From Alisma plantago-aquatica (lineage: Eukaryota; Streptophyta; Magnoliopsida; Alismatales; Alismataceae), in contig OY856409.1 of NCBI GenBank assembly GCA_963693085.1, positions 1,334,651,915-1,334,715,914 of the forward strand: a stretch of 64,000 nucleotides of DNA. Reading direction: 5' to 3'. Position 1 is the stretch's first letter. The number at the start of each line of letters is the position of its first letter. The notes under the pieces were generated by a model. It ran no database searches and was not told the DNA's origin. It saw only the letters and a program-made list of their open reading frames with translations. The position numbers and the translations under genes are program-made. This document shows positions 9,293 through 24,515 of this stretch, piece by piece.

Positions 9293-12200
9293 GTACTTTT
9301 CTACCCTCACTGTTGGGTGCGCCCCATTTGCTAGGATGTGTGGGTTCAAATGGTTTATAATGTCAGCATGGACGCCTTGGCCTTGCTAAGGCTTCAGTGT
9401 AGTAGTAATCGGTTGCCTTTACTGTTCACGCGATTAGTACAAGGACGACACCTATGCCAGCACTGCTTCGTGCATTAATAGGAGTTAGGACAGTGCCCAA
9501 CAAGTCTCATTTGTCTCCTTGACCTGTCCAAAGACCATGACACTGGGTACCTGTTCGTCTGCAATTCGAAATTTCGATGATCACATGATTGTATCTCAAA
9601 TTTTGTCAAACACTGTCGGCTAGCTTCTTCCCATTTTGAGGGAAGGGATATCAAGTGACCTATCCCTTTTCTCGTCTACTTTGCCCACGGTAGAAGATCC
9701 TGCACATAATCATTTAGACGAGTTTTCCCCCCCTCTTTAAGGTAGTCGATGCATCTTGCTAGGCATTGATATGAAGTATAAAGTGTGGGATTTGCCGCAC
9801 GTGAGCTAGGCTACGTCTTTTTGTGTGCTGGGTTCTGCAGGTACCAGATAGATTACAGACAACATGAATATATTGTCAGTGCTGTGACATTGTTTGAAAT
9901 CTGGATACATCAAATTTCGTGTTGTCAAATTTTCCTGTTTGGTATTATATATATAGTTTGTAAACCAGCAGAAAGGTAACTAAGATAGTACTGTAGAATC
10001 TTGTATGTATCTTTATATAAAATTATAGAAGATTTCAACAATACAGGGTTGCCTTCATCTGCACTTACACTTGATACATAGTTTCTCAATTACTCATTAT
10101 TTGAGTCTTGACACGTCTTATTACGACAGAAAAAATAAGCATCCACTCCCATGTAATAGCACACTCTTCTGCTTTAACCAGAAAGCAATATTAGATGGGC
10201 AGAATTGAAATTATGCCACCAACCGGATTTGTTGCATTTGGTCTGAGATTTTAATATGTCAGTTTGAATTTTGAGGAAGAATGCAGTCTCTTTGACTCTT
10301 TGCTACTAGATATGAGAGCACATATTGCACATCTATGATTTCTGGATTTATATGTACATTTGTCTCTACCAAATGAATGAGACACGGACATGGAAACAAG
10401 GCTAGGAAACACATACAGTTTTCTTGACATGGACACAAGTTACGGTAAATTCTGAGAATATAGGACAAGTAATGGTGTTGGACATGGGAAAAAGTATATC
10501 ATCATCATCATCATCATTATCGTCTAAGTCTCAAATTCTTAATCTCAATCATGTTGAGTTCAGCTAAATGGATCCTATTGAGATATGCTCTCGCTGCTCG
10601 TTTTCAATATCATTTACTGAGAATACATGACACTATTTATATACATTATACAGCTGCAAATGCTGTTGTATGATCGGAAACATCTGGATCTTTTGCACGA
10701 CTTGTCTGTTGCAGCTGCATAATGACAACATTGCGGAGAACGTGCGCTGAGGCTGTAGAACAGCTCTTCTGAGCATGGACACTGATTGCTTGTTCCAGCC
10801 GGCGGTACACGCCGCTCTCCTACACACGTGAAGAGTGCATGGCTTGACAGTCCCTCACAAGTGAGACGCTCAAATGGAGTAAGGCAAAGCTTGCTTCGAA
10901 GGTATTAGATTAATTAATTTATTATGTACACGAGCCTTATTGTCTTGGCCCATTAGGAATAAGTTTGCTTCCTTGTACTTGCCTCCTCCCTATATATAGG
11001 AGGGTAGTTTGCCTTCTATTAATGACATATATCCCATCTTATTTTCTACATAGTACCAGAGCATCGATCTAGCCTTTGGAGAAAAAGGAGAGAGCATTTG
11101 CCTACGGGCGGCCACCGTCTTTCTTGGCTTGATTGCCAGCCATACATCATCTCGGCCTCCATGATCATCTCCTTTATTCTTCCTTCATCATTAAAATCTG
11201 ATTTTTTTCGCCAACGCTTTCCATCCCCGTCATCACCTATGTTTATCTACCTCCCACGAGACCTATCTATCTAGTCATCGCTTCCCCACATCCTCCCTGC
11301 CTCATGATGCCAATGATCAGACCCATGACGAAAATCAATAGTCCGCTGAATCCCTGCGACGCAAGGGAGTCGTGCATGACCAGATCTGTGCACAATGATA
11401 TGACATGCTCTGTGAGTCCTTGTACTTGATGGCTTGTCGTCACTACAAAACCGATTGTTTAGCAACAACAGTAGCACTCTAGCAAAAATGTCCTGCCCCG
11501 TTAGCAAGGCTCTTGAAAGATCACTAATGCGCGACGTGTATGCTTAAATGTTGTGGCTAGTTGTTTCTGTTAAAGCTCCCATCCGAATCTGCACTGGTCT
11601 CAGCTTTTGTTAAATACAATAGACCACATCAATCTATTGCCAATCAGATTAGAATTCCGTTTGACGATCTGTATCATCCATTTGTTATTTCCTATCCGCA
11701 TCGCGAGAAATCCCTTTGTCCTGGTAAACGTCTTTGCCCTTTGGTCTTTATATCAAAAACCTTCACATGATCGTCAATCGCGGATGAGGCGCTACAGATG
11801 GAGCTATGACTCCTCAAGAATCTCGGCCAAATGAGCTCCTCTGTCCTATCTTATTTTCTCATTGATATTTTTTAATCAAAGCTATGACTCGTCAATTCCA
11901 GTGATGCATGCCTCGTCAATGCCATCGAGAAGGCTGAAGATGCGTGCTCGTCAATTATAGTCAGCTTTGTGTGCCATCCGCAGGCAGAGACAACTTCTGT
12001 TTTTCTCTAGGGTTTTAGATCCAGCTCTGATAACATGTCATAAATGTAATAAATTTTTGAAAAGTAACAAAAGTAGCTGATAAATCAGGTTTGCAAACAA
12101 GAGGATACAACCAATAAAATTTGGAAAAATCATCAACAATAAACAAAAAAACTGGTGATCTTGACTAGAAGCAACAAGGACAGGCCCCCAAACATCGAGA

Positions 12201-15200
12201 TAAATTAGATCTAAAGGACAAGTGCTATGAGAGACTGTAAGCGGGAGATGCTAATCGACAGATTTGCCAAGCGTGCATGGTTCATAATAGGAAGCACCAA
12301 TGGAAGAGATGGGATGTTGCTGCGAGGAGATGATACATCAGACGATGACATAGTTTGGATGACCACGGGGGCGTGGCAGCTGTCGATAATTGTGGGAGCA
12401 TTGATCATGTAGGCAAGCAAAAGTGTGTAGCTTTGAGACTATGAAGTCCTGCTCTAGTTGGTCCTGGAGTAGATGCCATTGGCTTTGTGAATCCTTAACA
12501 ACAAACGAGTCAGGATGAAACTAAAAAAAAATTATAATCACGAGTGAATCGGGATACAAAGAGTAAAGATTTTTGATTGAGGGAACATGAAGAATATTGG
12601 ATCACGTCAAAGGATTCATGAAAGTGGGGATGTGAGTGGTACCAATATTGTTGATGCACAAAACTGAGCAGTCACCAATATGGAAACGATCTGGGCCATT
12701 GTATGACTCAATGCGTTGAATACTACGAGGATTTGGGTCACATGATGTGTGCATTGGTGTCTAGGTACCTGGCATCATATGGGAAGCTCGATGTAGGTGT
12801 TGGAAGAGCCCAAACATCTATGTGTTGAGTGGACAGGAAAGGGGCTGAAGAGTAGTGAGCTTGCACATGGACCCATCTAGGATGGCGCTGCCGACGACGA
12901 CATGGGCTGTGACTCGGGACCCCACATATGGGGCAAGGCTGGCAACGAAGATCGCTATGCCGCGACCTCAGGAAGCGGTTGGCGTGGCAGCCAGAGAGGG
13001 AAGATGAGATGGCGTAGCAACATGGGTAGAGGTGATGTGGGCTTGCGGTTGGAGAGACAAGGTCTCTATCTGGAGACAAATTTTATGGCTAATGAGAATC
13101 CTCTGGAGCTAAGGATATGAAATAGGAGAGGCACGTGTTGAAAGTGATGCAACAACATCCTTATAATCCAAACTAAGATTTGTAAAGAGGATTGCATTGA
13201 CAGGGCGATCGGTTGGCTGGTGGCAAGCTCATCAACGAGGTATTTGGACTGACGGAAATATGCAAAGACATGCATGTCATCGCGTTGAGGGTGTGGAGTT
13301 GATTGGTGAGTTGGAAGGATGCAAGTATGGGAAGGAGAGCCGTAAGCAGTATGAAGAACGTGGCAAATGTGGAAGGAGGTGGCGAGAGCAACTACTTAGG
13401 GAAGGACTTCCTCTGTGAGTGAAGCAAGGAACCAACTAAGGAGCAACTGGTCTTTTGGAGCCAAGAAGTGTAAACGGGATTGGGTGGTGGGTTGCTGGAA
13501 TCAACGTCTGAGAAGGAAGAAAAGGAGACGGGCGCGGGGTGGAGGCGTCAATGAAGCCAACGAGATCGTAGGATCAAAGAAGTGGAAGCAATTGGGTCAA
13601 CTAAAGAAGGTAATTGGTAGGAGTAAGCTTGAGGGAAAGGTGATGATGAATTTGGCTGATTAAAGAAGAAAGGGGTTCGTTTCAGGTGGAGCGGAGGTAG
13701 AGGAGGCTGAGGTTGAGGATGATGCAGATGCCACTGCCGCTGCTGTTGACATTCCCAGATCTGCTACCATATTGAGTATATGCTCTCGCTGCTCATTTTC
13801 AATATCATTTATAGAGAATACCCAATGCTATTTATATACATTTTATAGCAAATGCTGTTGTATGATCCGAAACATTTGGATCTAACTGTTGCACGGCTTG
13901 GCTGTTGCGGCTGCACGACAAGGAAATTGTGGAGAGTGTGGGCTGAGGCGGTATACCAGTTATGCTGTGCATGGACTGATTTCTTGTTCCAACTGGCGGT
14001 ACACGTCATTCTCCTACACACTTGAAGAGTGCATGGCTTGGCAGTTTCTTCTTTTCCAATTAGCTATGTTATGGGCCATATTCTTATCAAGATGTAAAAA
14101 TTCAAATTCTATTCTTATCAGTGTTTTGAAAAGCGCCCCAGGCGTCCGCCTGAGCGTCCAAGAGGCTCAACCGCCTGGTTAAGGCTTTGAGCGGCCACTC
14201 AGGCAGCGGCCCATTATGCGGCCGCCTAAACCCGCTTGGCCCGCCTATGCGCCCGCATGATTCCTTGTTTTGGGCGCCCGCTTTTGGCCGCATAATTTTT
14301 GGGCGCTAGATTTTTGTACTGTTGCTTTCATTTTTCATTTTTTGGAATCACATGTTGTTGCTGCTACTATACATTGACTTTCCTAGTATCTATGTATGCG
14401 CATGAGTGACTATATTATCATGTAATATAATGTACAACACTATAAGTTTGTAATAATGTAATACATTGCCATTGTACATTGTTTAATATGAAACGTTACT
14501 GTATGATACATTTTATAATACAATAATACATAAATAAATATCTACTTATCTACTGCATATTGTATTTCTGTACCTTTCTACTTTATATAATATAATGTAC
14601 TGATACATTCTATCGTGTAATATATATTCTACTGTTTACTGGATATTAATAATAAAGCATTCTATATATTCTAATTGTTTACTGCATAATCTACATTAAT
14701 ATATTACTGCTTACTGGATTTTAGTATATATAGTCATAATATATTCACTACAGTAAAAGTAAACTATTTGGGTATTAGTAATACCCAAATATCGTATTAC
14801 AACTGTGTCAAAAACTATCTGGGTGCTTTATTTTTTGTGTAGGCTGTCTAGATAAGTATAAAAGTTCCTTATAAATATATTACTTATATACAAATCTGTA
14901 TATATTTTTTATTAAATTATAGAAGAATTTAGGTACCCGCTTTTTCAAAAAGCGGCGCTCAAGCGGCCACAAGGTGCTCTCCGCACGCCTCCCGCTTCCC
15001 ACTTTCTAAAACATTGATTCTTATTATCTCTTCCTAAGCTAATTTAGGTATGCGTCTTTTTAATTGTGCTCGACTCAATGGCATTGCTTAGAATCGATGC
15101 ATTTTTTTGCTCTGCATTGCACGATACATACCATCTCAAGCAACTGTCCTCGATACTCACCAACCCCACTTTGTTTATAATATAGACATATCCCAAACGA

Positions 15201-18200
15201 CCTTTCCTTGTCTTCCCACATCCCTTTCAACACACACATTTTGGCCGCATTCATCTTGTTGAGAAATTGTTTCTTCATCGCCTAACGTTTACTCTCATAG
15301 AATGGATGTTGAATAATTGTTCTATAGAACTTATTTTCTAAATTGAGTTGGATCTTTCCATCCAAAATGGCACTTTAGTTGCATTCCATGTCAACCATCC
15401 TGCATTAATCATGGGACAAACATCATCTTGAACATCATCATCCATTTGAATAATAGAATCTAAGTAAAGGAAATTAACATTTTGGTACATCCAGACCATC
15501 CAACTTGGCATCACCATTCACAATTCTAGATTGGCTGCACTGCATATGCTCTGTTTTTTTATAGTAATCTTTATTAGATTCCAAAGCATTTTTCTAGAGT
15601 TCAATTGTATCATTCAATCTTTTTTTTTAGTTTCATCAATCACAAGTATCATTAGTAAATAACATGCACCAAGAAATACCATCATGAACGTGCTTTTTGA
15701 CCCGTACAATACAAAAAAGAATAGGTATGGGCTCAATGCCGATCTAGGAAGCATGGACATGGACACATATATTGACACAAAGACGGACTCATGATACGAT
15801 AATTTTCAAAAATACAGGACACAGACACAACATTGGACACGGAAAAGAACTACATGTATAATTATATCATATGAAAATCTCTTTTTTTCTCTTCTCTTCA
15901 CCTCTCCAGCAACTAAAAGAAGCAGAGGCGGACCTAAATTAACTTGGGAAGAGCTTATGAAGAAAGATTTTGAATCTTTACATCTTGATCAGAGTATGAC
16001 CCATAATAGAGCTGATTGGAAAAGAAGGATCCATGTAGCCGACCCCAACATGGTTGGGATTGAGGCTTAGATGATGATGATGACCTCTCCATCAACTTCC
16101 TTATCCGATAAGTGACATCTATGGTGAATCTTCCATCCATGAAACCAAACTTGTTGTTTGATGTCTGCCTTATAGATCTTAGATTTGTGGAATAATCCTC
16201 TCCCAAAGCTTCATATGTGACTCATTAACTTGATATCTTTGTAGTTTGTGCAACTTTGAACTTCTCCCTTCTTCTTCTAGACGGGGGGGGGGAACTATGG
16301 CATTGTTTCTCTACTCATTCAACATTTTATTGGTCTTCATAATCTTATTGAAGAAAGTCGTTAATGACATGGTTGCTTCACCTCCCATACCATATATCAA
16401 TAGGGATTCTGTTTGGCTCACACGCTTTTCCAGTTTTGATCGTTACCAAAGCATTCTTGACCTTTTTAATTATGCAACTCACGCGTGTAAGTGGTTTCTC
16501 TTGTATTCGTGTCACACGAGTCTCTTCCATCAATAGGAGTAACTCCAATAGAAAGCTTACACAACTACTTCTTCCATTGGTTTGTGATATCATCATCCTT
16601 CACCAACAATCTACCATGTTATGCATTCTACTTGGCTCATCTCTCTTCCTTTTCTTTCTCTTGTATGAGTCATTTTATATTATCTCCCCCTCTCTTCTAT
16701 CCAAAATTTTATATATCTCTTCAAAGTATCCAACTTCGGCCTTTGCAACTCCTTTTTAAGCTTCTCTTTTTGCTAGCTTGTATCTTTAAAAAATTGCGTC
16801 ATCTCAAGATTTGGGCATGTTCATATGAATTACCCTTTGAGTTTAATAGCCTTTCGTACTTTATCATTCTACCACAAAGTCTCTTTCATGTAGAAGCCCA
16901 CAACCTCTGAATTGCCCTGAAAATTTCTTGAAAGCTGGAGAGATCGTATGTGGACACAATATCAATTGGAGAGATTGTTCATGAATCTCTAGGGTATACA
17001 CAACACTCTTGATATCGTGTAATATGCAATATGATATGGAGCAAGTGACTTGTACAATCGATCATCTTCTGATATATGTGTATATATAATGATTTTAAAT
17101 GCAACCTATCTAAAAGTAATAGTTTATATCCTAAAGGTTGGGTAATGATGATTGATTTGTATTAGCGTCAATAGAAGAATTTGTTATAGGAAATCTCCCT
17201 ACATCTAAGGATGGATTTCCTTTTCCTTATTTATAAGACTTACAATGGACAAGTAACATGGAGCCCCTCTGATATATATACAAAGTATGCTTGCCCTTCA
17301 TACATTATATATGAAAATATTGATAAAATAGGAAAGTCATTATGAGTTAGTGTACTTCAAAGACCACATTGGAGGACTTCTTTTGCTATGAAAGGACACA
17401 TAAATCTTAGGGGCTCACCTCCTATGTATAGCTGCTAGTTTGTTGTCGTGTATCTATACAATATATGGAAGGATGGATCCATCATCGTAGTTGTAAATGA
17501 AAAAACAAGATATTCTGTTTGCACGCACCAACAAACACCTCGAACGGTTGGCACAACAAACAAACCCTGACTAATTGACGAAGACAATGATAGTTGGAGG
17601 GGGCACTGATCAATTGACGAATTCTAATTCCAATTTTGACGAGGCACCACTCTCTATTATCCCTTTTCTGCATACACCCTCCATTAGGCCATCATTCCTG
17701 ATGCCATCTTTCCTTCATTTTTGATCACTACGAAACTGTAGGTGAACTATATGCATATATTCAAGGCGACATTTAGTATGGAAAATAAGATAGATGCAAT
17801 AAGAATAATTTTATCAGACAAAACCCTACTCCTATACATAGCAAATGGGGACGCCCCCCCCCCCGCCCCAAAAAAAAAAAAGAAAAAAGAAAAAAAAGAT
17901 GAAGAAACACATGGCCATCTTGCCAGGACAAACTCCTAGAAAATAGAATACATAAAAGGTAATAATAGCCCATACAAACAAATTGGTATCATGCAAAATC
18001 TTTCAATACAATAACCGAAGCACTCAGGCACTCCCCTTAAATTGGTAGCATTTAGTAGGTAGCAAGCATATGTTCCCTCATTGGCAAAGATAACACCAAG
18101 GTCGAAACCTAGTCAATTCCCCCTTAATTAGATAATCATCAGTCCAACATGTATCATCAGAAACAAACATCTTGAGTCTTGATCATGTTGAAGCATGCAT

Positions 18201-21200
18201 CAAGAGTTGCTATAGGAAGAGACGCGCATAAGTCATCTGATTCGCCATCGTTATCGAAGTGGTTCCCATGAGGAGCAATGGTACAAGAATGACACACGGT
18301 AGTCTGGACAAGATCACTGCTTTAGGAAGATTGTGCTGCAGCAACCGATCGACATGCTTGAATCTGATGCGCTGCTATAGGATATATGCACTACAATAGG
18401 TGGTCGACGTAGCACAGATAAACATGAAGGAAATTGGACAATGTGGACGGATGAATGAACTCATGTGAATGAAAAATGTGCTTAGACATGGCACACAAAT
18501 AAATATACATAGATCATGATGCTCTAATACAATAGATGCTCCATAGACAAAACACATTAATTCTTGAACACTGGTCTGAGATGACCTGTCTTGTTCTTCC
18601 TCTCTTCCCCTCTATATCTCCCCCTTATGCTGCCAATTACAAAGAAAAAGAGAGGTTGGGTGGACAATGGTAAACAAGACTCCCCCTCAAATGATGACTA
18701 GACAACCCTTCAATAAATATCACTGATTGAGGAAAAGACTAGACAACCCTTCAATATATATCACAAATTGAGGAAATATCATATAGTAGCAAGACATATA
18801 GAAGAAAAGAACTTGCTATAAAGAAACTTGAAATCACAAATCCATAGATTAATGACCGCAATACTTCGAATAGTCAGGGGGGCCCTGCTGCCCTCAGAGG
18901 GCAAATGTCGAGGGTAGGCCGACCCTCTTGTGGGCTTGGGAGCATATCCCTTAAATAAAAAAGGTCTATGGTGATTTTTGAGGCAAGACCAAGGTTGTGG
19001 CGACAGATGGACAATTCTAGTGGTGCAACAGGTGGTGTGATTCCAAAACGTGATGGTGTGGTGATGTGTTGGAAGTCCTATATTAGCAACACTATGCCAA
19101 GGAATGATTCAGCCACGTGGAAGAACTAGTTGGTTGAGGGGCTGTGGGCTCACTACCAATGTGAGATGGATTTGACCAAGGTAAGCATGGGGGGGAGGGA
19201 AGAGCCACGAATGTGATCCCTAAGGGTCTCCTGAAGTTGTGGAGGGTGTAGTGCTCCTTTGAGCCGACACACAGGCAGAGTAACATCAGTGTAGGGCGCG
19301 ACGGAGGGGGTCAAGGCGTTGGAAATATGTATGCTCTATGACCACCAAGCAAGGAACAAGGTGACCGATACCGACGCCGTTTCGACAGCTTGGAAATAGG
19401 TATTTATCGGTATATCGACGGAAATACCGACAAATGCAATCCTGGCCGTTTCGACGCCAAAATGAACGAATTAATTTATGAAATTTACAGGTGTAATCTC
19501 TACACCTAAATGCATCGTTTTATGCAATAAAATTCTATATTGGGTGTTGGGGGGGTCCATCATGGGGGAGGTAAGGAATCTGTCCTGTTTCGTTGGGATT
19601 TCGATGAAGGTTTTCGATGACAAAATGTAGGAATAAAGATATGAAATTTTACTAGCACAAACCACACACCTAAATACACACAATTATGCAATAATATACA
19701 ATTTACACATATGAATAACATATCTACTTACAACTCACATCAGCTGTATGTTGAGTGGCGCGTTGGTTCTACACACAGTAATGAGTTGATATTACTAAAA
19801 TATTGCGGCCATGACATGCACATCCTATAATGATGGTTGTATGTAGTCGCATGCTCCTCATACACATCACTATTGGCAAATTGTATGAAGTTCCATGTTG
19901 CTCATTCATGTGCGATACTGTATAAGTGTATAATACTCCTTTGTATTATATTCACATTACTCTTTAGTATAACATCTTCCACTAAACATAAAAAAGTAAC
20001 TAATTATATCAATACTAATTGTAATATGCTTAGATAGATTGTATAATAATAGTAATTAATAGTGTTGTAAGTAGGTAGATCTAGTGATAATATTGTAGAT
20101 CTATATAATCTACTTATAGATGTATGTATAGTTCGCGTAAACATATAAAAATTGGAGTAAAACTAGGCTTTGGCGGTAAAAAACACTTTTTTTAGGTGAA
20201 AGTGGAAGAAAAAAGTAGGAAAAAGAGATGGAGAGGTTGCTAATGGTAGAAATGAAAGAGATTAGTTATAATTACCTTGATTTGGGTCGGTATTAGCTCC
20301 AATCGCCAAAAATCATCCAAATGCACCTTCTTTTCTCCTCCCAATAAGTAACTACAATCATTCTCGCAAAAAACGGTATACCCATCGGTATACCGCCGGT
20401 TTCGGTCGGTACAGTGAAGTTAATAGTGCATTTTGCACCGAAATCATCGAAACATGGCGGTATTGGCGGTATACATGTCGGTATTATCGGTATTTGCGAT
20501 CCTATCGGTACACACACATGTTTCGGTATCGGTACGCGTCGGTATCGGTATTTCGGTCGAAATGCCGCCGGTACCGGCGAAACTTCATTCCTTGCCACCA
20601 AGGCGACACATTTGGTTGAAGTCAAGCGACAAATCAATGGAGAGGAGGTGTGGATATCACTTTGAAAGTAGAAACATCAATGGAGGACAGGTGGAGGTCT
20701 TTAGCACAACGACCGTCTGTGGACTATTGACGTAGAAGGTAGAGGATTCAGAGGAGACTGTGGACGGAGTTGCTTTAGGAGTTCAAGGTGATAGGGGAGA
20801 GAGTAGCATAACCACAACAAGGCTGGGAGTAGCCTCTATTAGGGCTGATATCCGCCGGGAGATAGCAATAACAAAGGTTGTACTGGATAATGACGATGGC
20901 TACAAGATCTCTCCATGAAAGGCTTGCAGGAGGCCAAGAAAGGGGGGAGGAGGTGGCTGCCTGCAAGTAGGGTCTCTCCCTTTTGGTTTCTATTTTCTTA
21001 CATAGGTTTTGGGGTTTTCAAGAGCGTACTGCTTTAACACCATGTGGAAAATAAGATAGGAATAGGAGACGATACGGTAATTTTATTAGAACAAACCCTA
21101 TCCCTAGGAGAGGCGGACACTTACAACTTGGACTCAAAAAAACTAATGGGCCAAACATACTAAGCCCATATACATAATAATCTCAATGACTAATAACTCT

Positions 21201-24200
21201 GAACACTTAGTGTATGTTCTTTACTTATTATATTGTGCTAAACATAATGCTACATTCCATATGAATTTTTTCCACACCCATCCCACTACATAGTTTAGAT
21301 GTTCGAAGTGACTTACATCCCAAATTTTGAAAGAGCATTGAAAGTTCACCAAAGTATTAGAAAGAAAACTGATCACTTCTTTAATGCTATCATTACACTA
21401 TTTATATTTACTGTCCACTTATCTATCAGAAGCACATTTCAACTCCTAAGCCTCAACTTAAAGACTTAAACAACAACGTGAGTTGTTATTTGCTGGCCAA
21501 ACCATACATCAAAATGGAAATGCATAATATAGATACAGAACCGTCTATCTTCTCATATCTTTTCTCCTGTATTCACAATACCCAATTTGATATATACCCT
21601 GATCATTGTGTATATCGAAACTACAATGCCATGGATAATTTAGATTTTGAGATACATCATTAAGATGGATTTTGTAAGCATTTATCATCTATTCTTATCG
21701 TCATAAATTATATTCTTGTTGCTTAATTTGAAAACTTGTTTCTATTGAATGATGTTTTTTTTTTACTATTTTCATTCAATTAATTGTACTTCGTTAGTTT
21801 AGCATACAAATGTGCCCTGTTAGATATAATTATGCTTTCACTGGCTTACATATATTTTATAAACTTGTTTCACATCTCAACTTTTGTTCTGTGTGACAGG
21901 AAAGGCACTAAGCCTGGCTCTTAGCAGGAAAGGCATTTTTGTAACAATCCTTGACTTTTCTGAAGAGAGAGGCAAGGAGGTCCAATCTCTGCTCGAAAAT
22001 GAGGTCAGCAAGTTTTATCCCAAGGCCAATCTACCACGTGCGATGTATATCAAGTGTGACGTGTCCAATGCAAGTAAGCTAAAATTTCACTGTATCTTTC
22101 TTTTTGTCTTGAAGTTGGATTACTTTAACCTTCCAAAACTTTGTGTTAGTCTTTTAGATTACCAGTAATCTGCTTTTGTTCTCTGGTCTGGTTGTGTTAA
22201 TTTATGCATTTGTTTTATGTCATGAATCCATTGGGGACAAGCTCTTGATACTTGATTTGAAGAACATTTTAAAAAGCGCAGAGCGGGAGGCTTGCGTATA
22301 GGACCTTGTAACTGTTTAAGTGCTGGGTGGGCGATTAAGTGAATGGCTTTCTAGAATGTGGATGATTAAATTTCTATATATTTTATACATATATACAAAC
22401 AATGTTGTCTTGAGGGTTAGAGAAATACTGCTTGTAGAAAATTCCAAAAGAACTTATGTATAGGGGGAGGTAATCAGGAAGGTTGGGCATCTATGTAAAA
22501 TACTGTAGATAGATGCAGATTAATTCAACATTAATTCCATCAAAATAGCTGTTCAGTCAACCCCTTGGCATGCCTAGTAGTTTGATCAGCCAAACAACAA
22601 CACTCAGTTTATAACAGGAGTGAATGTTATTGCAGTAAGGGAAGCTTCAGCCTTGCTAAACCTGGGGGTGGGAAATCTATTGTTTTTGGGTTTTCATTAA
22701 TCGGGGATAGAGGAAGCAGTCTTTTTGGAACCTCAACGGAGGACGAACTCCCCCTAGGACCCCAAAACTTAGAGGAGGCCTGACCGAGGAACGTGGGTAA
22801 ATCAAGGGCTTGCACAATGTTTTCGTGGTCGAAACCACACACTAAGTAGAAAATCCCATAATACTTCAACTTCATCAGAAAAAGAACCTGATGCCTCTCA
22901 GTTAGCACCATGGTCTGTTCACCACCGCACCACACCCTTGCGGCCATATTAAGAAGCAATTTAGTTTCATTGATGTGCCTACTTATACAGAGCTAATTAA
23001 TTCAAACTTATCAGGGAAGAAAGAGTTTTCCTATTTTGGATTTCTGGTTTTTTGGTTTTAAGTCAAATCTTTGAGAGATGGCTGTAAAATATAAGTCCCT
23101 CATAATCATGAGTACCAGGCAGTTTAGGCTCTGAGCAGAGTTGCAATATCTCTTCTTCCGTTTACCAATAAAGGATCTAAACAACCAAGCCTGAGAATTT
23201 GTTCCAACCATATGCAGGTGGAATGTCTTCTATCTTAGTGGAGATAGGCCACTGGATCTTCTCTTGTTTGTTTTTAATTACAGGGTATACTAGAGGAAAT
23301 GTCTGATAGCAATCTAAAAAACGTTTTTGTCATATGAACTTTCACCCGCACTGGTCACATCACTGTCAGTGCATTTTAAACAAGATGGCAGATTAAGGGT
23401 AAGTATAAAAAATATGCTGTTGTTCAGACTGAAAGCTTGAAGGCCGCTCAGATTATATCATATTACAGCTAGACTCGCAGTATATATACTACTTTCATGT
23501 TGTTGTCTTCTTAATGCTAAGACCTTTTTTATTGATTACTATTCGATAATGGGCAGCAGTTGTCTCAGATATAAAAATTTTCGTCCCACATATGACTTGC
23601 GTTAAGTCTACATGGTGGAAGAGCTACTGCATATGATGCTTCTTTGGGTCAGTTATCTGAGATGTGCATGCAGAGGAAAGCTATGGCAGAAAGTAGGCAA
23701 AGTTTGAAAAGAAGTCCGATACCGTTTTAGAGTAAACAAAACTGCCACGAGGAGCACTCTACATTTTTGCAGATATCTATAATGCAGAATCGTTTCATTC
23801 TTCGGATATATGGCATCACTTTTGATGTTATATGATGATTTAAATAAAAAAGAAACAGTTCAAATAGGAATTTTATGACTATGAACCTTGTTGAAAAGTG
23901 CTGAGGGAAACTCACTTGTGTTGTGTTATATTAGAAGGCACACACACCCCTGTCCTATATATAGGAGCAAGGAGGGAAATTTTACAGACTAGGGGCTCAA
24001 GTAAGCATAGTCACAATATACTCCGTTTTAAAAAAAAGCTTTTTTGTTCACCTGCTGTATATGACGGCCTTTTTAAACTCCAAACCGAATAATACGTTTT
24101 AAACGCGTTTTGTTCGCGTATTGCGTTTTAAACACGTTCAATACGTTTTTTTGTCGTTTTATACAGTTCTGTACTTTTGCTTCACATCTGTTTTTTCCAT

Positions 24201-24463
24201 GTTCTTTTTTACTTGTAGCAAGGTTCCACTAAACCGTCTAACCTTCTTCCTCTATCCCCTGACACACCTTGAGCCGGGAGGAGTAACCCTCGACATTCTA
24301 CATGTACACTCCATCTTCCTCCTCCATCCCCCCCCCCTCTCCCTGATTTGTGCTTGCTGCTCCCACTTCTTCCCTTCTTCCAATATTAGGGTAATCAATT
24401 TGATGTTTAGTCATTTTAAATCATTATATGTGTGTGGAGTATATATATGTTTGTATGTGTTTA

Positions 24464-24515
<52 letters not shown>

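Larger units (their letters stand above)
10576..14049 (-). mobile_element. Degenerate Ty1/copia element, antisense in SDR intron 1
   Basis: A repeat at 10576-10850 recurs in direct orientation at 13770-14049, as expected for LTRs. Beside the right copy, the minus strand reads TGGTAGCAGATC after CTCAATA, a decayed version of the copia tRNA-Met primer site (TGGTATCAGAGC), so the element runs right to left. Minus-strand remnants of gag, zinc knuckle, protease and integrase occupy about 13.7-12.04 kb. Between 10.85 and 12.03 kb is another, opposite-facing LTR end and unassigned DNA, so the element is rearranged or nested. Confidence 0.6.

Noticed and set aside
12035..12046. An LTR start at TGTCATAAATG beside the primer-site-like TGTTATCAGAGC complement
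   Set aside because: The sequence directly to the right still reads as copia integrase on the minus strand, so no LTR begins here. It is a rearrangement junction.
16246..16910. Plus-strand ORFs of 96-139 codons
   Set aside because: The minus strand of the same interval encodes recognisable LINE remnants, so the plus-strand frames are shadows.
20293..20735. Overlapping ORFs rich in GI/IG and RY repeats
   Set aside because: These are translations of the CGGTAT-type subterminal repeats of a hAT-like element.
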